64,000 nt of DNA from Mesostigma viride (GCA_009746045.1 RPFO01000016.1:1661920-1725919); one strand, 5' to 3'. Shown: positions 21,656 to 32,340, counted from the stretch's first letter. Notes: generated by a model from the sequence alone, not told the origin. Program-made: numbers and translations.

Positions 21656-22309
21656 ACCCTAGCTCCTGGGCCGGCCTGGCGAGTGAGCTGAGCCGAGTGG
21701 GCACCGCCACATGACACGGACAAGGCGGCCGGCTCCCCCACCAGTCCTGCTTTGACCTTCAGGTCCATCGAGGATAAGCGGCGGTTCCTCTCTCGTCGCA
21801 AGAGGTTGCACGACCTCCGGCCCCTGGATCGACGCTGGATGACGACCTGCCCCCCGCTCCTGAAGCAGCAGCAGCGACGCGTGACCTGTGGCCGGAATAC
21901 CTCTGCCACAAGCAATTAGACCCCGGCAAGAAGCCCAAGGTCTACTTCGAGGGGCGCGGACTTGATGATCAACCACAAGATGTGGGCGCCCCCCGCGGCC
22001 TAGCCGAATAAAGAGCCCTGTAGCTTGTAAGTTGTAGCCTTGTAGCCGTTGTAGCTGAGGCCTTGTAGCCACGGTAGCCAAAATGTACAATGATCATGCA
22101 TGCGCGGTTGTCCGGTTGATGGCCTAGCATTGCTCTACGGTCTGTTGCCAGTTGCTATTGTTGTCGGCCCCACCGCCAGCCTAGCTATCAAGGAGACAAC
22201 ACCGCCTTGCATCGATCGCACGTTCGCTCACGCCACCACAGCCATGGAACGCTCACGCGGGCCGGGCTAATTGCGCATCCATCAGATGATCGACGGGTCC
22301 GCCCATCAT

Positions 22310-22460
22310 GTGCACCCCGGCCTGTGGCATGCCACTGGCATGAGGGAAGAGGGGGGTCCCTGCCCTTCCCGTTGTGCACTCATAGGGATTAAAAGCATTT
22401 GTTTATCAGTAACCCAACGGGAGCACGTGTTTAATTAATTATAATTCATTCGATCATTGG
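22310..22460 (+). mobile_element. SINE-like element copy
   Basis: Shares GTGGCATGCCACTGGCATGA, GAAGAGGGG and CCCTTCCCGTTGTGCAC with 9,108-9,172. It ends with CCCAACGGGAGCACGTG (about 22,411) and a TTTAATTAATTATAATTC tail. Confidence 0.6.
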
Positions 22461-22489
22461 TACCTGCCCGTGCAAGTGCCCGTGCAAGT

Positions 22490-22625
22490 GCTTAACGGTT
22501 GGGGGATGATGCAGACGATATTTGTTTAAACTTTTGTGTAATTATTTTTCTAATGAGATTAGCATAGTACTCCGTGGCATGCCTTTGCGCATGACACGCA
22601 AGTACTTACTTACTTACCTGCCCGT
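22490..22625 (+). mobile_element. LINE family D 3' UTR fragment with (ACTT)n tail
   Basis: The block GCTTAACGGTTGGGGGATGA to ACACGCAAGTACTTACTTAC is shared with 32,060-32,205 and 49,600-49,735. Only at the latter does the upstream ORF survive. Confidence 0.6.
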
Positions 22626-22839
22626 GACACAGTCGATATCTTTGTGATTATAAATTTATAACAGTAATGAAACGATCGAAATGGTTCAGTAGTTTCTAGG
22701 ACTTCTGCTTGATAAATGTCATAAACGCTTTGACATGTTCGCATGTATGATAGCTGCTAACCTCAAAAACATAAATGATCATGAACCACTCGACAAATGT
22801 GAATAAGATACTATTGCAGGCTCGAGCTACCATTAACTA

Positions 22840-23440
22840 ATTAATTAATTAAACTCGTGCTCCCGTTGGGGAGTCACGGAGCATTAACCCCGATGGATGC
22901 ATGGATGGATGGATGGATGGATGGATGGATGGATGGATGGATGGATGGATGGATGGATGGATGGATGGATGGATGGATGGATGGATGGATGGATGGATGG
23001 ATGGATGGATGGATGGATGGATGGATGGATGGATGGATGGATGGATGGATGGATGGATGGATGGATGGATGGATGGATGGATGGATGGATGGATGGATGG
23101 ATGGATGGATGGATGGATGGATGGGTACACGCAATCCTACCGGTCTAATCTATCTAGGTACAAAATCAATCCTACTTATCTATTTTGCCCTAGACTCTAG
23201 GGGTCTTGCCTAGCATGCTTCCCCCGTTTGCAAACACGCGGGCGCTTCCCCGCTGGGGGGGGGTCATTGTCCTCTATAACCTGAGCCCACTTGGCCTTGT
23301 CCATCATCTCTAACATGGTCCAGATTCTCCAGGTTTGGAACTGGCCAGCATGCGCTTGTTCTCCCATTGATACATGCCGTAGCCCAGCCGTCTTCCCAGG
23401 GCACCCAGGTGACTGCATTTCAAACTGATACATGTCACTC
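22840..23440 (-). mobile_element. LINE family E 3' portion with a 224-bp (GGAT)n array
   Basis: In minus sense: an ORF2 C-terminus 'MLEMMDKAKWAQVIEDN...' ending '..HARQDP' (23,433-23,197), then a short UTR, then about 56 ATCC units (22,900-23,123), then hairpin CTCCCGTTGGGGAG (22,860-22,873) and a TTAATTAATTA tail near 22,835-22,850. The tetranucleotide array is internal, upstream of the hairpin, and not the terminal tail. Confidence 0.65.
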
Positions 23441-24249
23441 GCAAGATAGGAGCAAGCTCAACAATAGCTTATTCATCCCGCATAATCAGGGGACTCCATG
23501 AGTTCTTACTTGAATGCAATCATTCAGGTACTTCACGACTGCCAAGAAGCTACCGCGTCCACAGGATAAGACCCCGTAGCCGACACACTTGGGTTACAGA
23601 GTCGCGGTTACATGTACGCAGCGCAGCTCCCAACACTCTCACTGGCTTAGTGTGGGCACCAGCTGTCACTGACCAGTTTCGGCCAGCTGTCATCACATTC
23701 TTACACCCTGCATCTTATTTCGCTGCTTTCTCGTTCTGTTTCCCTGCTTCGCATATGCTCTGACGAGCAGCCAATCCATGCTCACGCTCGTTCATATCAC
23801 CTATCTAAAACTTAATACATTTAGAGTGGGCTCATTCAATTCATATCTCTTGCGGCCTCTAGGACTACAGAACCCAAACCCAAACTCTTAAGGACTACGG
23901 GTGGCATCCGTCAAGCCTATGGCAGCAGGCCTCCAAGCCTATTGCAGCAGGCCTCCAAGCCTATGGCAGCAGGCCTCCAAGCCTATGGCAGCAGGCCTCC
24001 AAGTCTATGGCAGCAGGCCTCCAAGCCTATAGCAGCAGGCCTCTTACCACAACCAGAACCGTTGCAATTGGCGCCCAAATAGAGTGCCCCTCTATGACTG
24101 CGGCCAACCTGCATGCGCCACTTCCCACGTTCCATGCAGCTGCCACGTTCAATGAGGGCGACCCCCAGTACAGGGTGTTCAGAACCATGGACCGCACATG
24201 GGGTGCCCATCACGAGTGCTCCTCTGCAAGTGATTCCTTCTTGTCCGGA
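23441..24249. repeat. Intergenic with a 20-nt tandem repeat
   Basis: At 23,915-24,042 the unit AAGCCTATGGCAGCAGGCCT (20-22 nt) repeats about six times with single-base differences. No gene is seen in the remainder. Confidence 0.6.
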
Positions 24250-24332
24250 TCATGACTGCGGCATGGTCATCAGCTCCTGCCCCTGTGCCAGGCATGGTCA
24301 GCAGCTCCTGCGCCTGTGCCAGTCATGCATCA
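24250..24332 (-). repeat. Copies of the LIP5 3' coding end beyond its stop codon
   Basis: The true 3' end reads (plus) GTGGTCAGCAGCTCCTGCGC then CTTGGCCAGG (24,340-24,369). Copies precede it at about 24,263-24,292 (TGGTCATCAGCTCCTGCCCC, TGTGCCAGG) and 24,295-24,325 (TGGTCAGCAGCTCCTGCGCC, TGTGCCAG). The gene has no intron, so this echo is independent of splice sites. Confidence 0.7.
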
Positions 24333-25262
24333 CTGCGGCGTGGTCAGCAGCTCCTGCGCCTTGGCCAGGTACCCCAGCGCGCTCGCCACATCGTTGAACG
24401 AGAGCGAGCTGACCGCGAACTTGGCCTGCTTCTGGGCTTCCATGATGGCCGCGGTGGATGGCTGAAAACCCGACCTTGCGGCGGGAGGAGGCGCCGGTGT
24501 GCTGGCCGCGGGTGGCGGCTGCGCGGGGTAGTTCACGGGAGCGGGCGGGGCAGGGAAATTAGGGGCCACCCTGGGTGGGGCGGTCGCCGCTGGGGGAGGG
24601 GGGAGGTCCGTTGGTGGGCTCGGGAAACCGCCATTACTCGCAAAGGGGGGTGGTCCTGCCGTTGGTTGTGGAGGGAACGTGGCCGATGGGGCCGGGGGGA
24701 ATCCGGCGGATCGGAACGAGCTGGACGCGTCGAGAGCGGGCCGAGCGTCGTTAGGTCCAGGGGGCGCGGCGGGCGTGCCTCCCGGCGCAGCAACAGGGAC
24801 TCCCCCAGGGGGTGGGACCCTGCCTTGCCGGATCGCTTTCCCGATTTCAGCCGCCTTCCAGATCGCGTACTTTTGCTTCTCCTCGAGGTCGGGCTGCATG
24901 TCCCCGAACTGGTGGAGGATGTCGAAGAAGCAGCCCGCGGCGTAGAACGCTTGCGCGGTGCGCGCGTCGCTCCTCCCGGCCCGGTCGGTGTTGTCCGCGT
25001 TCGCAAATATTCGCATAGCGAAACCTTCACAGTACATGGGGTCCTGGGCGGGATCCAGCTTGAGCTTGCTTTTGTCTTTTTCTAGCTGGGTGAGCACGGC
25101 TTTCAACAGGCCGGTCACCTCGGGCGACCGGCTGGGCGTCTTGAAAGCTTTTTCCACGGCATACAACCGGCAATAGTAGGCGACCAGCGGTTCAGCTTTC
25201 TGTATTTCCTCCGCACGTTGCAGGAAGGGGAGGATTTGTTTGAGCTGAGGATCGTCGGGCAT
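24330..25262 (-). CDS. VTA1: LIP5/VTA1-type ESCRT regulator
   Basis: 310 aa, intronless, start ATG at 25,262 ('MPDDPQLKQILPFLQRAEEI'). Residues 1-165 match the N-terminal tandem MIT-type helical region of Vta1/LIP5: 'EPLVAYYCRLYAVEKAFK', 'YCEGFAMRIFANADNTDRAG', 'RTAQAFYAAGCFFDILHQFG', 'KQKYAIWKAAEIGKAIRQGR'. Residues 166-265 are a Pro/Ala-rich linker. Residues 268-310 form the C-terminal Vps4-binding helices ('AQKQAKFAVSSLSFNDVASA', 'GYLAKAQELL'). By family knowledge it dimerises, binds ESCRT-III subunits and stimulates Vps4 ATPase at endosomes. Length and order of regions are normal. The C-terminal codons are duplicated just downstream. It is divergent from TTC29. Confidence 0.9.
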   Translation of the reverse strand: MPDDPQLKQILPFLQRAEEIQKAEPLVAYYCRLYAVEKAFKTPSRSPEVTGLLKAVLTQLEKDKSKLKLDPAQDPMYCEGFAMRIFANADNTDRAGRSDARTAQAFYAAGCFFDILHQFGDMQPDLEEKQKYAIWKAAEIGKAIRQGRVPPPGGVPVAAPGGTPAAPPGPNDARPALDASSSFRSAGFPPAPSATFPPQPTAGPPPFASNGGFPSPPTDLPPPPAATAPPRVAPNFPAPPAPVNYPAQPPPAASTPAPPPAARSGFQPSTAAIMEAQKQAKFAVSSLSFNDVASALGYLAKAQELLTTPQ

Positions 25263-26249
25263 TTTCTCCTGCTATGCTGCCACGATAAATCTCGTAACAA
25301 CTAAATTATGCCTTAACGGTGAGGACAAAGCCCATACTATAATAAGGAAAGAAGCAAGTCACAAGTCCCTCAGAATATCCGCTGCTGGGAATGAATGCGC
25401 CGAATGGTACCTCATCTCCCGTTTAGACGGGTCCTGGCTTCAGACTTTCTCACGTAAATAATGACGCTGCCATGGCTCCGAGCAAGCCATGATATAATGC
25501 GACGTTTCCGATGCAAGTTTGCCTGGAACTCCACCTGGCAACCTCGCTCGAGGTTGATGCGTTGGCTGCGCTGGACGCCTCTTCTGAGCTGGTTTTGAAG
25601 CTTCCGTCGCTGAATCCGTTCGATAGCCTGTCGCTCAGGCTACGGTATACTACTGCCGGACAGTTTAAGCCGCCTCAGCAGAGCTCAGCAGCTAGGAAAG
25701 ATACTTTATTACCGTACTCCTGAAGCAAACGTCCGAAGGCGGGCGTGGGCTGTCGTGCTTCTGCTGCCCGCGCCCCCGCTGGCCTCGCGAGTATTTTTGG
25801 TCCATTTTGGCCAAGCGAGTTATGAAGGTTCGCTATCGGCATAGCCCGTAACCAAAACCGCGATGGTGCCCTTGTGGTGCCTGGCAATAATTTGGAAGAT
25901 GACTCACAATAACTAATTCGTTGCATGCCCGGGGGGATCGGCCTTTGGTTCGATTTTAAAGGGCATTTAAATGGCTGATCTTACCCGCGCCCGGCGGCCT
26001 GTCCAGAAGAGGCTGTCCAAAACAAGCGTCCGGCAGGAACGTTAGCAGTATTCAATTTCACCGGCTTGCATTTTGGATGAAAGGATGTCATGGGAATAGT
26101 ATGGCGTGGTTTAGCTGTGGTTAGAATTTACCACCCCCCAAGTCAAGGTGGGGAGCGAAGTGGGTAATGCAGGAGGAGCCCTGCTCGTAGCTGTTACTAG
26201 GGCGCCCTATTCGCCTATTCTTCTTTCCTGTTGACAAGTTTGGGGGAGA
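25263..26249. promoter_or_regulatory. Divergent intergenic region between LIP5 and TTC29
   Basis: 988 bp separate the two start codons. A GATATAATGCGA string lies at 25,491-25,502, but I cannot assign a promoter with confidence. No transposon tail or hairpin is seen here, in contrast to the other intergenic blocks. Confidence 0.35.
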
Positions 26250-27599
26250 ATGCTGTCCGCAACGATGCCCGCTGGCATGGGGAGCGGGAGCCAGTCGCCG
26301 CGCCTGCCGCCTCTCTCCGCCACCACCAAAATCAGCTCCCCGAAAACCACCGCCAACATCGGCGACACCCTCGCCTCCACGCAGCCCATGTCGCCGCTGC
26401 GCAGCAAGCGCACGTTCAAGGAGAAGCTCTTCGCCGAGCTCAGCAAGGCCGAGATGGAGGCCGCGGCCCAGTCCGCGTCCAACCTCAAAGACAAACAACA
26501 GCTGAGCATCGAGATGCTCGTCGACGGCCACCCGCAGGCCTTCATCGACTTTTTCTACCTCACGCACCACGACGGGTCCGCCGAGGCCAGCCAGGGGGCC
26601 GGCGACGGCGTGATCCGGCCCGAGTCCCACACCCTCGCGGACGAGATCCCCACCCAACGGCTCCAGTTCCTCCGCGACAACCTGGTCCTCATCGAGACCG
26701 CCGATCGCAAAGGTGACATGGCGACCGTGTACGATGCCTTCCACGCGCTCGCGCTGTACTTCCAGTCCGCCGAGAACCACTCCAAGTGCATCTTCTTCCA
26801 CAAGCGGTGCCTGGCGATCGCGACGCGCTCCAACGACTACGAGCGCATGATGCAGGCGAATCTAAATCTAGGCACCGCGCACGAGCGGATTGGCGACACG
26901 GCGGCGGCAATTTCCTACCACGAGGCCCACCTGGCGATCGCGGCGCAGCTTGATAGTGCCAGCGATGCCTCCGGCGCCCACCGCAACCTCCTCCACAGCT
27001 ACCGGCAGTCCGCCGAGGAGCACGAGGCGGCGGGGGATTACGAGCAGGCCGTCCTGTTTTTAGAAAAGTGCCGGAATCTCGCCCAGGTTGGGAACGACCG
27101 CGAGGCTGAGGCGCTCGCAGACTACCGGCTGGGCATGGCGCACTTGCGTCAAGGGAGCCCGTCGACCGCCGTCATGTACTTGGCGCAGTCAATGGACATT
27201 TGCTGCGAGCTGGAGGACAAGATGGGCCAAGGGAACGCTTGCTGCGCGCTCGCCGAGGCCTATCAGCAGCTGGGGGAAATCTCGTCGGCGATCTCGAACC
27301 TCCATTCGTTCTTGGAGCTGTCCAAGGACGCGAACGCGCTGGCCCAGGCGCGCGCGTGCTGCTCCCTGGGGGTCATCTACCAGGAGCAGGCGCGCTATGA
27401 GGACGCGTGCCGCTACCTGGAGAAGTTCTACGAGATCGCGCACAGCATGGCGGACGGCAAGCTTCGGGACATTGCGAGGATTAACTTGGGCGTCGCGCGG
27501 GGCCAGGCGGCCATGCAGAAGTACTTAAAGGCGATCAAGGGGGACCTGCCCACTCTGCTGGCGTGGAAGAACGCGCGCAAGCCGCTCGAGGACAAGTGA
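26250..27599 (+). CDS. TTC29: TTC29-like tetratricopeptide repeat protein (axonemal)
   Basis: 449 aa, intronless; start ATG at 26,250, with a second in-frame ATG at 26,265. After a Ser/Thr-rich N-terminus (1-55), 'HPQAFIDFFYLTH' leads into at least six TPR units: 'DMATVYDAFHALALYFQSAE', 'QANLNLGTAHERIGDTAAAI', 'AEEHEAAGDYEQAVLFLEKC', 'ALADYRLGMAHLRQGSPSTA', 'ACCALAEAYQQLGEISSAIS', 'ACCSLGVIYQEQARYEDACR'. It closes with 'LPTLLAWKNARKPLEDK', which matches the TTC29 C-terminal 'LLSWKESR' motif. In animals TTC29 is a sperm axonemal protein needed for flagellar motility, so an orthologue implies a flagellated cell. The exact orthology among TPR proteins is inference. Confidence 0.8.
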   Translation: MLSATMPAGMGSGSQSPRLPPLSATTKISSPKTTANIGDTLASTQPMSPLRSKRTFKEKLFAELSKAEMEAAAQSASNLKDKQQLSIEMLVDGHPQAFIDFFYLTHHDGSAEASQGAGDGVIRPESHTLADEIPTQRLQFLRDNLVLIETADRKGDMATVYDAFHALALYFQSAENHSKCIFFHKRCLAIATRSNDYERMMQANLNLGTAHERIGDTAAAISYHEAHLAIAAQLDSASDASGAHRNLLHSYRQSAEEHEAAGDYEQAVLFLEKCRNLAQVGNDREAEALADYRLGMAHLRQGSPSTAVMYLAQSMDICCELEDKMGQGNACCALAEAYQQLGEISSAISNLHSFLELSKDANALAQARACCSLGVIYQEQARYEDACRYLEKFYEIAHSMADGKLRDIARINLGVARGQAAMQKYLKAIKGDLPTLLAWKNARKPLEDK

Positions 27600-29180
27600 G
27601 GGGTGGAGAAGGGGGCAGCGGGGGGGAGGGGGGGGAACACTGGAGGATGAATCCGGGCGGTCAGGGAGTTTGGAGTGTGCCGACGTGGCGGCGTCGGCAT
27701 AATTGTCGTGGAAGAATGGGTGCAAGCCGCAGGACAGCAAGCAAAGGGGGGCCATGTGACGGACGACAAGTGAGGGGGGGCAAGTGACGATCAGTTACAG
27801 GGAGAGGATAGGGAGCAGCCGCATGGCTTGGGTGGAGGAGAGGGGGAGGTGGGGGAATGGGGATCATCCAACTTCCAAGTGGGTTACCTACAACTGTGGT
27901 GTGCGTGACCCCACACACAACTGGGTGTGAAACTTATGTGCAACGGGGTGGCCCACAGCTGGGTCGCCCTCGCGGCGGCACTTGTCCACCAGAACATTCT
28001 GTTACCGCTGCCCCAGCCATGCGGGTTGTTGCAAGATGCAGGGTTAATGCTCGGCGGCTCCCCAACGGGGCTGTGACTAATTAATTATTTTACGCGGGTT
28101 GTTGCAATATGCGATGTGTGGCAAACCGGGGCAGCGAAGCGCATCGGCTGTGACGATCGTTGTCGCACTTCAGTACTTGCAACTGTCCAGTAGCTTATAT
28201 GCCGACATCGGAGGACATCCGCAGTTCCGGATGCCACCAGGGGTGTGTAGTGCAGTTGGGCTGGGGATGCACGCCTGAACGCGGCATTCGCTCACTGGCA
28301 TCTGCTGGGGAAGATTTCCACTGGGTGCAAACGAGCAGATGCATGGGGTGCGGCCGGCGGATGCTTGTTCTGTGGCTGGTGTGGGAACAGGCTGTGCGCC
28401 CCCTGGATTGACTGTCTCTTCTTTTGCAAGGCGTGGGGTTATACTCGTCCAGGTGTGGGATAGGACGGCTTGAGAACTGGCCCTGCTGGACCCTGCACCA
28501 GGGCTGCGACATATAACATGGGCGGTGGTTGCCCGTTGCTGCATGGGTGTCAATTGGCTTCCGTGGATGATAGTAGTGAGTAGTCTCTCTTATTAGTAGC
28601 GAGGCAGCCAGAATATCGACGAGATAACGGCAGACTAGGCGGCTGAGCCTGCAGTCACTTTTACAACATAGTGTAGTACATGACTGGTAATTGCGAATGA
28701 TCTCGGCATTCCAATCCTGTTTGTCACCTCGGGCACATGCTGGCAAAATGCTCAATTAATTGCCACAGCAACTAGCTTAGGTTATCTATTGATGGCTCAG
28801 GTAGAAGAGGACAATGATCATCCCCCCCCTGGGGAGGCAGCGCGTTTCCCGCCATGGAAAGAATGCCCGGCGCGCCGGGCATTCTCACGTGACTGCTAGG
28901 GCCTAGCACTAAACGTTACCTGGCATGCCTTAGAATTAATTAATTAACTAACTAAACTCGTGCTCTAGCCCGTTGGGGAGTCACGGTACATAGTAAACAG
29001 GAAGATCCGGACTGGATCCAGATCGATGGAAGTTGTGCCTAAGAATGCATGGGAACAAAACGTGAATCAGCGTACAAATCCTCATTGCTAATATGCAATC
29101 TGTATGCATGAAATATTCAGCGCGCTGTGTAGCATCGTGGTGACGGCCGGCCCCGTGATATCGAGCCGAGCCTCAATCTA
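27600..29180. other. Intergenic, with a solo retroelement hairpin at each side
   Basis: 28,045-28,092 (+) is a hairpin CTCCCCAACGGGG with an AATTAATTATTTT tail. 28,930-28,995 (-) is a TTAATTAATTAACTAAC tail beside TGCTCTAGCCCGTTGGGGAG. A 26-nt perfect palindrome lies at 28,860-28,885. Frames at 28,170-28,755 have no recognised domain. Confidence 0.45.
28860..28885. repeat. 26-nt perfect palindrome centred on GGCGCGCC
   Basis: The left arm AGAATGCCCGGCG is the exact reverse complement of the right arm. There is no loop, no U-run after it and no flanking gene within 1.2 kb. It may be a cruciform, the remnant of a terminal inverted repeat, or chance. Confidence 0.7.
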
Positions 29181-29184
29181 AATT

Positions 29185-29540
29185 AATTAATTAATTAATT
29201 AAAATCATAGCTCCGTTGGGAGCATATGTAACACATAGCCCTGAGAAAGGGGCATCTATGGGTTTGTAATACAATCAGGGCTACAACCTGCAGGTGGAGG
29301 ATGTACAACCATCACCTGCTCTGGGTGCACAAGGTGCACCTGCACCGCCATGATGGTTCATGCCTCCTTATCAAGCACAGGCACCCAGGGGGGGCTTGAG
29401 GAGAGGGCCTAGAAGGCCTGCATGACATATGGGGTGGAGGGTATGTGGCTAGGCTATAGCTGGTGTACACATGGCATCTCAGCAGAGAGTAACTCCCTGC
29501 ATAGGCATCGATATCGCATGGCTAAATTCTTAATGCAAGC
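29185..29540 (-). mobile_element. Family B 3' UTR fragment, minus strand
   Basis: Matches 50,345-50,700 over most of its length, for example AAAGGGGCATCTATGGGTTT and TAATACAATCAGGG. Hairpin CTCCGTTGGGAG is at 29,211-29,222, beside an (AATT)n tail at 29,181-29,200. Confidence 0.65.
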
Positions 29541-29544
29541 ATGC

Positions 29545-29760
29545 TGTTTCTGGCCCCACCGTCTAGGTCATCTAGTCGCTCCACACGTAAGCCAGCCATA
29601 ATTTCAATGCACAAGGATACACATTTCCATCACCATTCATCTTCATCATCCTGAACGACTCGAAAACGCGGAAAAGATAACGGCAGGCTCGAGCTACCAT
29701 GGTCCGGATTCTCCCGATTTCTGGCCTGCGCTGGTTGTCTCTTTGAAATTCTTAATGCAT
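29545..29760 (-). mobile_element. Recurrent ~210-bp LINE-derived unit (R1)
   Basis: Nearly the same sequence occurs at 47,575-47,790, and parts at 48,815-48,890, 32,330-32,510 (opposite strand) and 20,440-20,545. In sense orientation one frame gives 'TTSAGQKSGESGPW', positionally like 'HAGQFQTWRIWT' of the LINE family E C-terminus. It is therefore probably the 3' part of another truncated LINE. Confidence 0.5.
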
Positions 29761-30029
29761 CATCCATGGGAGGTCCCATTGTAGGCTGGGCGCGGCTAAG
29801 TACTGAAAGCATCAACCTAAATTGGCACATTGTACTCGATCCATGACATGCATGCCAATGCGCCTGCCATGCATGCACACGAAACTTACTTCCGTACAAC
29901 ATCGCGTGCAATCGATCAGTGCATTTGTTAACTTTGCGGCCAAGCAAGTGAGTGTTCAGGCGTGAGCGGCACTACGTTGCAATATCGCTAGCTCCTGCTG
30001 GTTTGCACATACGAGAGACCATGCTCGAC

Positions 30030-31960
30030 CACATGAGCACTTTCTAAGACGCACACACTGATATATATTTTCCGAAGCTATTACGCAATATATGACGAGC
30101 AAGTTACGCTCATCTGCGCAACGCAGCCTGGCGGCTGCGATATGCTCGATCTGAAAATACCTCTGCAGCTCCGGCTGCACATGCAGCTTCGCCGGCCTCA
30201 GGTCCGGAAGGCAGCCGTGACACAAGTCACGCACTGGTGGTTGCCCAACCCCCCGGCCCCGGGCTTGCCTCGCCATCTGCATCGCCTGAGCCCAAGCGCA
30301 GTCGCCCTGCCGAGCCCGGCGCACTGGGACGAGATCGCCTTTGACATCAACGCATGCATATGGCTACTGGAAACGAAGCCCGGGAGCCTTCATGGAAGAC
30401 GTGTTTTTCGGCAAGCACGCCTCGCTTGTAGCCCTGTGCTCGCACCTATCTCCCACAACCGCGGCTGCTGGCCAAACGGCCTTCCTTGCACCGCCGAGGA
30501 TCTCCCGCTTTTTCTTCGCATGAATCACTCCCGGCTCCAGCGCTTCGCCCTCGGCTCCCTCCTCGAGCGCTCTGACGCCGAGATCTGGCCCCCCCCTCCC
30601 ACCGTCGCGACCGACACCATCGTCCGCAGTTGACCTGAGCTTTCGAGCAGCACGTGACTCCCCTCGCTGCAGATGTGGCGGCAATGGGCATGCTCACGCT
30701 GGCTAGCTGCTGAGCTCCCTCACATTTGCACCGTCACTTCCAACTCCACCCTCCTCCCCTCCACCGGCCTCCACCTCCGCCTCGATCCACCTCCACCGCC
30801 GACATCAAAGCCCGGCTCCTCGAGATATCGACCAGTACCTCAAGGACCACGCCATCGCCATTGAGTGCCTGCAAAACACCGCAGGCCTCACCGCCCAGGC
30901 GGTGAAGGACATTGCTGCCAAGCCATGCAGCCCCCGCTGGCCCAGCCGGCGATGCTCAGGACTCCCACCCTGCAGACATGGGCGGACATGCTGAGGCATC
31001 TCACCACCTCCACCACCTCCACCATCGTGGCACAGCTCAAGCAACAAGCCCTTGACCTCCGCGAGGAGGCCGACCGCACCCAGCGCAGCCACAATGCCAT
31101 CGTCAAGCACTTCGACCAGCTGGCAGGTGCAGACCTCGGAGATCGACTCTTCTCATGGCGTTTAAGCGCGACATTCTTGCCCACATGCAACTCACTGGTG
31201 AGATGCGGATGTCGGCTGTCCGCCTTCAGCCTTCCCCGCGCGCGGGGTAAGGCTGGCCCAGCTCCCCTGCTCCTCACCTTTAAATACATGTCTGGCGGAT
31301 AAGCTGTCGTTTCTTCAATGCCGCAAGATCGAGCTAGCTCTCGAGGACTTCCTATATGCTGGACGACGACTTGACCCTGGCCCAGCAACAGCGGCGACGG
31401 GAGCTATATATATTTGGCCGACCTACCTCCAGCTCCGGCAGAGCGCAGGGGGGAAACCGGTATACTGGAGGGGGGACGTCATCCACGTCGACCACAAGCC
31501 CTGGCAGGCACCCCCTGCCACCCCGGCACCCCCAGTACTTCTAGGGAATATAGCTGTAGTGTATAGATTAGTTTAAGGGCTTACCCTAGCACGTGGCCCA
31601 CGCGCATGTGCGCCCATAATGGCCCCCATGGATGATGCATTAAGAATTCAGCCAAGCTCTGCCTATGCAGCGAGTCACTCTCTGCTGAGAAGCCATGCCC
31701 TAGCCTTTGTATAGCCATGCTGATCTTCCACGTACCCCATGACAGGCCCCCCTGAGCTCTGAGAGATCATGGTGGTGCAGGTGCCTTTGTGCACCTAGAG
31801 CAGGTGTAGTTTACAGATCCTACCCTTGCAGGAAGTAGCCCAGAATGTATTAAAAGCCATATGCCCCTTCTCAGGGATATGTGCTACATGTACTCCCAAC
31901 GGAGTTATGTTCCAATCCAATTCAATTCAATTCAATGCTCGACCAGTGTACCGGGATCCC
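30030..31960 (+). mobile_element. ORF1 family B element, near full length, decayed
   Basis: Frame 30,142-30,633 carries 'HWDEIAFDINA' and 'LQRFALGSLLERSDAEIWPP' as in the 2,440-4,445 copy. Frame 30,865-31,302 carries 'TWADMLRHL' and 'QQALDLREEADR'. The C-terminal region lies at 31,356-31,545. The 3' UTR ends with CTCCCAACGGAG (31,893-31,904) and an (AATTC)n tail at 31,915-31,935. Frameshifts and stops interrupt the ORF. No reverse transcriptase is present. Confidence 0.65.
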
Positions 31961-32205
31961 CTCCATGTCACCTGAGAAGTTCTATGTCCCTAGTAGCGAT
32001 TTCATACGTCTGCCATTACAGTAGAGGACAGCTCGGATGAGGATTACATCCCCATCTAGTGCTTAACGGTTGGGGGATGATGCAGACGATATTTGTTTCA
32101 ACTTTTGTGTAATTATTTTCTAATGAGATTAGCATAGTACTCCGTGGCATGCCTTTGCGCATGACACGCAAGTACTTACTTACTTACTTACTTAATTTCA
32201 TACCA
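31960..32205 (+). mobile_element. LINE family D 3' end with (ACTT)n tail
   Basis: Encodes the last residues 'ITVEDSSDEDYIPI' in one frame (compare 49,554-49,596), then the family D 3' UTR and an (ACTT)n tail at 32,170-32,193. Confidence 0.6.
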
Positions 32206-32209
32206 ATTT

Positions 32210-32340
32210 ATTAATTCATTAGTTAATTAATTAACTAAACACTTGCTCCCTTTGGGTTATCACGGAGTATTAACCCCAATGAATGGATGGATGAACAAAC
32301 AATCCTACCGGTTCTATTCTATGCATCTAACTTTTATACC
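32210..32340 (-). mobile_element. Family E-type 3' end, decayed hairpin
   Basis: Shares the TTAATTAATTAACTAAAC tail, TGCTCCCTTTGGGTTATCAC and ATTAACCCC with 22,850-22,895; only about three GGAT-like units remain. 32,340-32,510 continues with R1-type sequence. Confidence 0.5.

Larger units (their letters stand above)
20720..22010 (+). mobile_element. ORF1-type element (family A relative) split by later insertions
   Basis: 20,720-20,990 encodes a fragment like the ORF1 core ('EEREAVDRSRPLRECRVML'; intact copy 'REAADRDRRRCRVIL'). 21,655-22,010 resumes with 'RRFLSRRKRLHD' and ends like the intact ORF1 C-terminus ('KPKVYFEGRGL' against 'KPQVYWRGGDL'). The two halves are separated by a minus-strand LINE piece (20,985-21,540) and a tandem tail (21,540-21,655). 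The frame is broken in both halves. Confidence 0.65.
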
